In this document: in pieces, positions 1-7,106 of the stretch
How positions within the stretch are numbered: the first letter of the stretch is position 1
Layout of the letters: the number at the start of each line of letters is the position of its first letter
Origin: DAOUFU01 sp034429275
GTDB lineage: Bacteria > Chloroflexota > Anaerolineae > Aggregatilineales > Aggregatilineaceae
Assembly (NCBI GenBank): GCA_034429275.1
Contig: DAOUFU010000270.1
Coordinates: 1-10,099 of the forward strand
Reading direction: 5' to 3'
Length of the DNA stretch: 10,099 bases
Notes under the pieces: generated by a model
What the model was told of the DNA's origin: nothing
What the model saw: only the letters and a program-made list of their open reading frames with translations
Database searches by the model: none
Translations under genes and position numbers: made by a program

Positions 1-43
1 CCAGGTAAGCCTCGTGCATAATGCCGGAAAACACCAGGTCCAT
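1..43 (-). CDS. Possible 5' end of a leftward gene, cut by the window edge
   Basis: Reading leftward from an ATG at 43-41, 14 codons are open to the window edge and give MDLVFSGIMHEAYL. The same frame is open upstream to a TGA at 121-119, and a GTG at 91-89 is an alternative start that adds 16 residues. No Shine-Dalgarno site precedes either start. A TATAAT-like box lies 6 nt before the ATG, which would fit a leaderless transcript. The N-terminus is hydrophobic and protein-like, but too little is present to name a family. The open frame could also be chance. The orientation would make it divergent from the SPFH gene at 312. Confidence 0.3.
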   Translation of the reverse strand, partial: MDLVFSGIMHEAYL

Positions 44-49
44 TTGGTG

Positions 50-57
50 ATTATGAC
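50..57 (-). promoter_or_regulatory. Candidate extended -10 box for the leftward gene at 43
   Basis: On the minus strand CATAAT (55-50) matches five of six bases of TATAAT, and the preceding bases give a TGn extension. It ends 6 nt before the ATG at 43, so transcription would begin at about the first base of the start codon. No good -35 hexamer is seen at 16-18 bp; TTGCAT (81-76) sits 20 bp upstream. Confidence 0.3.
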
Positions 58-113
58 AGATCGCGGGCAGAGCTAATGCAATCCTCTGCACGTTTGGGTT
101 ATTATCAGGTACA

Positions 114-123
114 CTTGATCAAG
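114..123. repeat. 10-bp perfect palindrome CTTGATCAAG in the intergenic region
   Basis: The sequence CTTGATCAAG is self-complementary and lies in the 268-bp gap between the possible leftward gene at 43 and the SPFH gene at 312. Its position would suit an operator, but a 10-bp palindrome can occur by chance and flanking bases do not extend it. TATTAT at 100-105 is a possible plus-strand -10 box, without a convincing -35. Apart from a 4-bp-stem hairpin around a T5 loop at 182-194, I see nothing else in this gap. Confidence 0.25.
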
Positions 124-297
124 ATACGCAGAAGCTGCGGCCCGCACACCCATCGATCGCCAGAACCGATCACACCCTGACCGGCTTTTTGCCGAATGTG
201 TCTGAAGGTGTCCCGGCACATTCGCTGATTGCCTGGCGCTCACTGCGAGCCGTCGATCGCTTCCACGCGGCCTATCGTAACCAGGAATGCCACTGCC

Positions 298-303
298 GGA
301 GGG
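298..303 (+). promoter_or_regulatory. Ribosome binding site of the SPFH gene
   Basis: GGAGGG lies 8 nt before the ATG at 312. This decides the start: the same frame is open upstream to a TTG at 189, but that codon has no Shine-Dalgarno site and the extension does not resemble the family. Confidence 0.8.
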
Positions 304-311
304 TTGAACAA

Positions 312-1283
312 ATGGAAATTGTCCTGGGAATCGCTGTCAGCATCGTACTCGCGGGTATTGTGTTGGTCGCGCTGTTTGAGTACCGCATCCGCCAGCCCGA
401 TGTCATCGTGCTGTACGAAAAAGACGGCCAGATTGGCATCCGCAAGGGGCTGCTGTACCCGCGCCACTTCAGCCTGCCGCTGAAGCGCACTACCTGTCCG
501 CTCGTGCTGACGATCGAGGCCGCTGCCCTGGGTAACCTGCTGGTGCGCGTCAAGCTGGTGGGGTCTGCCGCCCCATCGCTCGATCACATCCACTCGCTGA
601 TCCGGGTGGGCGGCTGGGATGCAGAGGCGGTCGCGCGCGCCGTAGACCAGTTGGGGTTCCTGGTGCAGGGTCTGGTCAAAGAATTCACCGAGCGCGAAGA
701 GATCCACGCCATCACTTCGGCGGCGGTGCTCAAATATCTGAACAAGCACCTGGAGATGATCGAAGAGCGATTCGGCGTCGAGTTGATTTCGCTGACGGTG
801 CAGTCATTGGAGCCGGTGGACCCCAAGATCTCCGACGCGTTGAGCCAGCAGGAAGAGGCCCGGCTGCTAGAACAGACCGAGCAACTCAACCAACAGGCGC
901 GCGTCGTCGCCGCCAAAGCCAGGTTCAAGGCGGACGAAGAGATCGCCGAGCTGGAACACGCCCTGGAATTGAAAAAGACGGAGCTGAAGAAGGCCTTGTT
1001 TGAAGGCGACGCCGAACTGGCCCGCCGCCGCATCGCCGATGAACTGGAACGCAGCCGCCTGCGGCTGGCTTTTGAGAAAGAAGAACTCGAAGTGCTGCGG
1101 CGCAACCCGGAACTGCTGATGCTGACTCCTCAGGCGGCGCGGCTGGCAGAAGCGAGCCAGAGCCTGAAGAATGCCAAGACGGTGATCTCGCTGACGCCCC
1201 AGGAATTCGCCAACGGGTCGGAGCTGTTCGCCCTGTTCCGCAATCTGTTGCAGAAAGAACTGCAATCCAAGAACGAATCCTGA
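312..1283 (+). CDS. Membrane-anchored SPFH/band-7-like protein
   Basis: The 323-residue product begins with one hydrophobic segment (residues 3-22) and almost no periplasmic tail, a typical N-terminal anchor of SPFH (stomatin/prohibitin/flotillin) proteins. Residues about 30-175 fit an SPFH beta/alpha core, ending in a helix-strand stretch with GVELISLTVQSLEP, a pattern common at the end of band-7 domains. Residues about 176-265 are rich in Glu, Lys, Arg, Ala and Leu and predict a long coiled coil. A C-terminal segment (266-310, NPELLMLTPQAARLAEASQS) resembles the tail of other SPFH proteins. Family members oligomerise into membrane rings or microdomains and scaffold partners; they are not enzymes. 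It stands 132 bp upstream of the giant gene on the same strand with no terminator between, so cotranscription is likely. The SPFH assignment is by pattern, since band-7 sequences are weakly conserved; a generic membrane-anchored coiled-coil protein is the alternative. Confidence 0.65.
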   Translation: MEIVLGIAVSIVLAGIVLVALFEYRIRQPDVIVLYEKDGQIGIRKGLLYPRHFSLPLKRTTCPLVLTIEAAALGNLLVRVKLVGSAAPSLDHIHSLIRVGGWDAEAVARAVDQLGFLVQGLVKEFTEREEIHAITSAAVLKYLNKHLEMIEERFGVELISLTVQSLEPVDPKISDALSQQEEARLLEQTEQLNQQARVVAAKARFKADEEIAELEHALELKKTELKKALFEGDAELARRRIADELERSRLRLAFEKEELEVLRRNPELLMLTPQAARLAEASQSLKNAKTVISLTPQEFANGSELFALFRNLLQKELQSKNES

Positions 1284-1415
1284 GTCTCTAACCGTGACCT
1301 GACCGGGGAAGGCGCAGCAAGCCCCACCCGGAAAATTGCGGATCGGTGATTAATCCCGGCAGAGGCCCGACCAGCCTGCCAGCGCGGTGAAGACGGTTCA
1401 AGCGAGCGCGATTCC

Positions 1416-4400
1416 ATGCCCCATCATCCTGACCCCATGGCCCTTTTCCGCCTGAAGCCAGTTCGGGCGGCGCGCGTTTCGGAAGTGAGCGAAACGACTG
1501 CTGCCGCGCCTGTCCCGCCCGAAGAGCGCATCAATTTTCACATCGGCAACCCGCTGCAAGACCCCAGGATGTCCTCGGCATTCCTCCGCACAGCCCTCGG
1601 CATCGACATCCGGCGCGAGGACCTGAACGACGCCAACCCCGACGCGCTCCTGGAATACCTGGGATGGGATGCTGCCGATAAAGCCCGGCTCGACTTTCTG
1701 ATCCGCGTCATCCAGAAAAGCGCGCCCTATGCGCCGCGCGGTGGGTATTCCTCCAAAGCGCCGCACCCGCTGATCAAGGCGTTCTGCTCGTGGGTGGAGC
1801 ACCAGCAGGAAGCGCTGCATTACGACAATGGCGAAAAATCGGGCAGGCGCGAACTGATCCTGGCCTCTGGTGGCATTCACGAGACGCTGCGGGTGGTGCT
1901 GTTCACCCTCTCATCACGGCTGGAAACGCAGCCCGCGCGCATCCTGTGCTATGGGATAGACCTGCTGCCGCAGTTCAAGGAACTGCCCGGCCTGTTGTTC
2001 GAGGACCTGCCCGCAGACGAATCGCTCGCCTGCCAGCGCATCGAGCAACTATTGGCCGAGCAGCCGCATATGCCTACGTTCGTCATCCTGGGCAGCATTC
2101 CGGGCGAAGTCACGCGGCGCAGGCTGCGCCTGATGAGCGTGGATCAGCCGCTGTTCTTCATCGAGGCGAACGACGCGCCCAACCATCTCTCGCTGGCGCG
2201 CGAAGCCAAGCTGGTGCAGCGCGTGATCCGCCTGCTGACCCCGGCGATCTTCTCGCCACAGTTGCACATCTTCCCTACTGTGTTCATCGTGGGCAATGCG
2301 GATTTTCTGAGCGCCATCGAGAATGTGCATTTTAATCTCAAGGGCACGCCTTCTGCTTCAGAAGTCGAGTTCCTGCACTTTTTGATCGAGCAGCAGTTGG
2401 TGCGTCCGGCCCAGGACGAAGCATCGGCTATCCCAGAGGCCAAACCTTCGTTCGAGGGGCTGTCGCTCAATGGAGCCTCTCTGACCGCGCTGCCTCACCT
2501 GGTTGAGCACGCCGGGCAGTACCTGGAAGAACTGCTGAACACTCACAGCCAGACGATGGCCCACTCGCTGGCAGCGCTTGAAGAAAAGACCGCCGTGTTT
2601 TCGCGCCGGATTCACAGCGCGTGGAAGGCCCACGTGTTGGACGAATTCGCCGGGATCGAGGTGCGCGATCTACTCGACCTGTTAATCGAGCGGTTGGATC
2701 AACAAGAGACCTACGAGGCATTTCAGCGCAGCTATCTGAGCGTGTTCGTCAAACACCAGCCGCAGTACCAGCCGGATTCCTGCCTGGTAGTGAGCGGATC
2801 GTCGCGTACGGTATTGGGCATTCTGGGCTTTCACTGCGGCATCTCCGAGGCAGTGATCCCCGATCTCAGCTGGTCCTACGAGCAGTGCTTCCAGAAGGTC
2901 CATGCTGTTCCGCTGACCGAATCATTGGAACTGGACGCCGAAGCCATCATCGCCAAGGTGGAAGAGCTGTGCCGGGCCGACCCCTCGTGGCCCCAGCGCG
3001 GAGCCATCGCCATCAACAACCCGCACAATGCCACCGGGCGCGTCTTCAGCGAAGAAGCTATCCAGAAGCTGATCATCTTCTGCCTGGAGCGCAACATTTA
3101 CCTGATCGACGACCTGGCCTACCAGAATGTCGCCCCGGTCGATGACCTGCCCGAAATCAAGACGCTGCGCCAGATCACGTCCGAGCTGGTATGGCTGGGC
3201 CGCGCCGATTCTCACCGCGCGGACCGGGTGATCACGGTGCATTCGATGTCGAAGACCGACTGCCTGGCCGGGGCCAGGCTGGCCGTGGTCGAAATTCGTG
3301 ACGAGGCGCTGCGGCAGCGCTTCCAGGCCATCAACGATCACATTCAGCCCAACATCGCCGCCATTTTCATCTGCTACCTGTTCTATCGTGGGACAACGCA
3401 GGCCGTCCGCACCTATTGGCGGCTGCGCAACGCCATCTACCGCGAGCGCACCGATGCCCTGCTGGCCGCCGTCGAAAATCTCCCGCGCGACCGCAACCCC
3501 TTCGGCCTGACCATCATCCCGCCAACGGGCAGCATGTACCCGCTGCTGCATGTGAAGACTCTGCCGCCCGGCCTGTCGCTGGACTGGCTGTCGGCGTCGC
3601 TGGCGCGGCGTGGGATTGGCCTGCTGCCGCTGGCCACCTTCGCACGCACAGAAAAAGGCTTCGAGACCGGGCGAACGACCTTCCGCCTGACGCTGGGCGG
3701 GGTGGATAATGCCAGGACACTGCTGGCCAAGACCCGCCGCCTGTTGATCGATCTCAACCGGCTGATCGCCAACGAAGACGCCCGCTACAATCGCAAGCGG
3801 CTGAACTTCCGCGTGCCGGAAGACACAGGCAGCCGCCCGGCAGAACTGGCCCACGCGATGGATGCCGTCACGGAGCGCATCCTGGACGAGTGCGTGAGCA
3901 GCCGCGCCACCCGGCGGCTGGTCGCCATGCCGCTGTTCGATGGCGAGCAGGTTCTGCGCGACTTCGCGCGCAATTATGCCCCGGAGCGGATTCAGGTCTT
4001 CCGCACACGGCTACTGGACCGTGCGCTCATCACCGATGAACTCATGCGGCAGGCCCTGAGCGACGGCGGCAGGCGGCTGGTCGAACGGCTGCAGAAGGAA
4101 TTCATGAAGGATTCGCTCCAGCGCCGCCAGGACCTGTTCCAGCTTCGGTCCTATGACCGGACGGTTCACCCGACGCAGATGTATTCGCTGCAAGCCGAGA
4201 TGAGCATGGATGCCATCCTGGACGCGCTGATCGCCGGGCAGCCGGTGACACGCCCACTCATCGAACGGGCCGCCCAGGAACTGCTGAAGGAATACCTGGG
4301 GATGAACGTGAGCATCTCATCGCAGCAAGAGGCGGATGAAATCCTGCTGGACCTGGCAGCATTGACGGCAGGCGAGCAGTATGCCGAGTTATTCACCGGC

Positions 4401-7031
4401 ACGACCCTCACCCCGTTCCTGTCGTTCTGGAGCGACTGGGACGGCAGCAACCGGCCTTCGGGCCAGGGTCACCGGCTGGTGGCCGCCGTCGTCATGGAAA
4501 ATGTGCGGCGCATGGCGCGCATTCTCTGCACGCTGCGCCAGGTTGATCCTGATATTTCGGTCAACCCGGAGCTGATGTCGGAACTTGACCGGCTCGCCCA
4601 GCGCAACCAGCGCTTCACCGAGCTGCTGAACGCCATCACCCAGCTAACGCACCAGCTTGAGCGGCGCTATCGTGGCATCCTGCCGTTTTCGATGGATACC
4701 ACGGCGTTTCAGCGGCTCTCCACGCGCTGGCACATGCGCCGCGACCCGGCCAAGGTGCTGCTGCAGCACAACGACCGGTACGAGCAGAAGATGTTCGAGC
4801 TGCGCCAGGAACGGCGCAAAACGCTTGAATACTACTTTGAGCTAAACAAGCAGCTCCGCAAACAGCTTTATGCCCTCATTCCCGCTATCCAGATGAACCG
4901 GACTTCCGAGCGGCTGCTGCGCGAGGTGGTGGGCTTTGAGGACATCTTGCAGCGCGTGGTCATCACGCCGCGCATCCAGCAGTCGATGATCACGGCGCGC
5001 GATTCGTTCGCCGTCGCTACGACCGTGTTCAACATGCACGAGATCAACACCGTCTCCGGCAAATATGGCAATCCCGGCATGGCGCTGGCGATGCAAATCA
5101 GCCTCTCCACCAGGCCGGAGACACTGATCTCGCTCGACCGCAAGATGCGCACCCAACTGGAACAGGCCCGGCGCGACTCGCCATCGTCCGATCTGCCGTC
5201 GGTCTGGCTGATCCCCCTGTTCGAGGACCTGGAGACGGTCACCAACATTCGCGGCTACCTGGACCAGGTGTGGGATTATGCGACACAGAGCCGCCAGACG
5301 GCGCAGTCGCCCCAGCATCGCTTCGCCGAGATCATCCCGGAGATCTTCATCGCCGGCTCGGACCTGAGCCAGCAGGTCAGCCAGGCCAGGGCTGCTTTCC
5401 TCTACCAAAAGGCGAAATATGATGTGCAGTCGTGGCTGGTGGAACACGGCATCACCGACTCGGTACGCATCAAGATGGGCAGCGGCGAGCCAATGCAGCG
5501 CCAGGGTGGATACTATTCAACGGTGGCGGGTGTTCATGCCTTCCAGAACTCCGCCAGCAACCGGCAGCGCTTCTCCGAGCACCTGCTGGCCTCGGCGCGT
5601 AAGAGCACGGCTTACGCGGTGACGCCGCTGCAAGGCGTGTTCCTGGGCGGCGATCTGCGGACCTTCCAGAGCAATCTTTCGGAACAACTGCGCTTCCTGC
5701 CAGTGCGCGATTTCGTCAGCCTGCTCTACCACGTGCGCGAGTCGCAGGCCATCCACCGCAGCGACCTGATCCGCGCCGCGGAGGCTGCGGGCGAGAGCCG
5801 CCTGGTCGCGCGCAGCCGCAGTATGCAAGAGCTTGAGCGGCTGACCTTTGGCACCAAAGAGGAACTTTACGAGCAGTTCCTCGAAGAACTGACCGACAGC
5901 TTCCGGCATATCCTCTATGGACGCGAAGAGGATGTCGTCGGCATTCACATCATTTCCTACTTCATCGGGCGCTCGATCCCACAACTGCGCGACCGGCCCA
6001 CCAGCCGCCGCACCATGGGCACCGGGGCCGAACGCGGCCAGCGCATCCTGGCTAACATCGCGGAGATCATCCCGCTGGCCAAGCAGGGCAGCCTGCTGCG
6101 CGCCATCTCGCACAACCAGGCCCAGACGGCAGTGTTGGGAGTCAACCAGTTGACCACCGGGCTGTTCCGCGCGCTGGACCGCTTCGCGCAGAAGTCGTTC
6201 ACGGCAGCCGGGCAGGAACGCATGATCGCCGAGCGCCTGCTGCCCCATCTGCCCGTGTACGAGATACTCAAGACTCTGCGCCTCTACCAGGACCGCGAAG
6301 GGGAATTTTTGCAGCGCATCGAGACGGCATTCCCGGCGGGCAATTCGGCATTTGTCGCCCTGCGCGAAGATAACGACGCCCTGCAGCGCTATCTGCCGCT
6401 CTTCCAACAGGAACTGCTGCGCTGCCACGGCGTGAACGTCAGCGAGTTTTTCACCAACGGGGTTTTCATCCCCGACCTGCTGCCCACGCTGCGACCCGAC
6501 CTGGCCGTGCTGCTCCAGCGCGACCTGTTCAATACCGATATCGACAGCCTGCTGGCGGATGTCTCCGGCCCCATCGCGGACGACTGGCGGAACGAAGTTG
6601 CCCGGCTGCTCGACGTGCCCCGGCAGATTCACCACTGGCGTTCGATGGTCTGGGAAGTGTTCGAAGACTCGCTGTATCAGCGGGTGAAGAGCTTCGCGGA
6701 ACTGGCGACCGCGCTGTATTCCTTCGCCGCCACGCGATCGTTCAGCGCGACGCCGCAGCCCGCGCGCAGCGCCAAGCTCTCGCCTGTGCTGGCGGGATTC
6801 TTCCGCACCGCCCGCGCCGATGACGAAATGCGCGAATTTCTGAGCGGGGCCATCGAATACCTCAGCTCATTCACCGATGGCAACCTGGAGATGCCGGTGA
6901 GCATCATTCGCGCCATGAACGATGTCGAGCGTATCGCGCAGATCGAAGAGACCGCGCTGCCGCCCGAAAAGCAGAAGGTGCTGCGTCACTGCGTGCTGCA
7001 AATTGCGCGTGTGGCCGGGGAGAACGGCTAA
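1416..7031 (+). CDS. Giant fusion: degenerate aminotransferase, PLP aminotransferase, PEP carboxylase-like module
   Basis: The 1,871-residue product has no signal peptide or membrane segment and should be cytosolic. Residues 36-345 follow a fold-type-I aminotransferase pattern (IGNPLQDPR at 44-51, Y-x-x-x-x-GGYS near 105-112, a glycine-rich LASGG at 149-153) but have no PLP lysine. Residues 405-785 form a full aminotransferase: NNPHNATG (534-541), D566 and Y569 in DDLAYQ, K613 in SMSK, R621 in GARL, and R757 in FRLTLGG. Residues 790-1871 carry PEP carboxylase-like motifs in order: VHPTQ with H918; FWSDWDGSNRP near 1004-1013; PLFEDLE with E1270; AGSD with D1316; GSGEPMQRQGG with R1362; RPTSRR (1527-1532); and a C-terminus like the family's, ending GENG. 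Spacing is close to E. coli PEPC through R1362, with about 160 extra residues afterwards. If active it could turn PEP into oxaloacetate and then aspartate. The start at 1416 has no clear ribosome site; ATG 1437 is the only other in-frame choice, since no start codon lies between the TGA at 1347 and 1416. The aminotransferase call is firm; the PEPC call is motif-based. Confidence 0.75.
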   Translation: MPHHPDPMALFRLKPVRAARVSEVSETTAAAPVPPEERINFHIGNPLQDPRMSSAFLRTALGIDIRREDLNDANPDALLEYLGWDAADKARLDFLIRVIQKSAPYAPRGGYSSKAPHPLIKAFCSWVEHQQEALHYDNGEKSGRRELILASGGIHETLRVVLFTLSSRLETQPARILCYGIDLLPQFKELPGLLFEDLPADESLACQRIEQLLAEQPHMPTFVILGSIPGEVTRRRLRLMSVDQPLFFIEANDAPNHLSLAREAKLVQRVIRLLTPAIFSPQLHIFPTVFIVGNADFLSAIENVHFNLKGTPSASEVEFLHFLIEQQLVRPAQDEASAIPEAKPSFEGLSLNGASLTALPHLVEHAGQYLEELLNTHSQTMAHSLAALEEKTAVFSRRIHSAWKAHVLDEFAGIEVRDLLDLLIERLDQQETYEAFQRSYLSVFVKHQPQYQPDSCLVVSGSSRTVLGILGFHCGISEAVIPDLSWSYEQCFQKVHAVPLTESLELDAEAIIAKVEELCRADPSWPQRGAIAINNPHNATGRVFSEEAIQKLIIFCLERNIYLIDDLAYQNVAPVDDLPEIKTLRQITSELVWLGRADSHRADRVITVHSMSKTDCLAGARLAVVEIRDEALRQRFQAINDHIQPNIAAIFICYLFYRGTTQAVRTYWRLRNAIYRERTDALLAAVENLPRDRNPFGLTIIPPTGSMYPLLHVKTLPPGLSLDWLSASLARRGIGLLPLATFARTEKGFETGRTTFRLTLGGVDNARTLLAKTRRLLIDLNRLIANEDARYNRKRLNFRVPEDTGSRPAELAHAMDAVTERILDECVSSRATRRLVAMPLFDGEQVLRDFARNYAPERIQVFRTRLLDRALITDELMRQALSDGGRRLVERLQKEFMKDSLQRRQDLFQLRSYDRTVHPTQMYSLQAEMSMDAILDALIAGQPVTRPLIERAAQELLKEYLGMNVSISSQQEADEILLDLAALTAGEQYAELFTGTTLTPFLSFWSDWDGSNRPSGQGHRLVAAVVMENVRRMARILCTLRQVDPDISVNPELMSELDRLAQRNQRFTELLNAITQLTHQLERRYRGILPFSMDTTAFQRLSTRWHMRRDPAKVLLQHNDRYEQKMFELRQERRKTLEYYFELNKQLRKQLYALIPAIQMNRTSERLLREVVGFEDILQRVVITPRIQQSMITARDSFAVATTVFNMHEINTVSGKYGNPGMALAMQISLSTRPETLISLDRKMRTQLEQARRDSPSSDLPSVWLIPLFEDLETVTNIRGYLDQVWDYATQSRQTAQSPQHRFAEIIPEIFIAGSDLSQQVSQARAAFLYQKAKYDVQSWLVEHGITDSVRIKMGSGEPMQRQGGYYSTVAGVHAFQNSASNRQRFSEHLLASARKSTAYAVTPLQGVFLGGDLRTFQSNLSEQLRFLPVRDFVSLLYHVRESQAIHRSDLIRAAEAAGESRLVARSRSMQELERLTFGTKEELYEQFLEELTDSFRHILYGREEDVVGIHIISYFIGRSIPQLRDRPTSRRTMGTGAERGQRILANIAEIIPLAKQGSLLRAISHNQAQTAVLGVNQLTTGLFRALDRFAQKSFTAAGQERMIAERLLPHLPVYEILKTLRLYQDREGEFLQRIETAFPAGNSAFVALREDNDALQRYLPLFQQELLRCHGVNVSEFFTNGVFIPDLLPTLRPDLAVLLQRDLFNTDIDSLLADVSGPIADDWRNEVARLLDVPRQIHHWRSMVWEVFEDSLYQRVKSFAELATALYSFAATRSFSATPQPARSAKLSPVLAGFFRTARADDEMREFLSGAIEYLSSFTDGNLEMPVSIIRAMNDVERIAQIEETALPPEKQKVLRHCVLQIARVAGENG

Positions 7032-7077
7032 CGCTCGCGCGCAGAGTGACGCTTGTATTGTGAACATGAGACCAGGG

Positions 7078-7101
7078 CGATGGGATGACCACAACCCATC
7101 G
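7078..7101. terminator. Hairpin in the convergent gap, possible bidirectional terminator
   Basis: CGATGGG (7078-7084) pairs perfectly with CCCATCG (7095-7101) around a 10-nt loop. It lies 46 bp after the stop of the giant gene and 5 bp after the stop of the GH43 gene, the only space where both transcripts can end. Neither strand has a T-run after the stem, so it is not a canonical intrinsic terminator. Confidence 0.35.
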
Positions 7102-7106
7102 TTCGC

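Noticed and set aside
189..311. N-terminal extension of the SPFH protein from a TTG at 189
   Set aside because: No Shine-Dalgarno site precedes the TTG, the extension has Arg/His/Cys-rich non-family sequence, and the ATG at 312 has GGAGGG at 8 nt followed at once by the membrane anchor.
1303..1331. CCGGG/CCCGG pairing between the SPFH and giant genes
   Set aside because: The stem is only 5 bp with a 19-nt loop and no T-run, so it is not a supported terminator and does not argue against cotranscription.
2922..3854. A 310-codon minus-strand frame opposite the aminotransferase domain
   Set aside because: It is a shadow of the strand that encodes the PLP lysine and substrate-binding motifs.
5517..6635. 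A 372-codon open frame on the minus strand inside the giant gene
   Set aside because: It is antisense to the PEPC-like region, whose plus-strand translation carries ordered motifs. Long antisense frames are expected in GC-rich coding DNA, and its composition is Gln/Val/His-rich with no recognisable domain.
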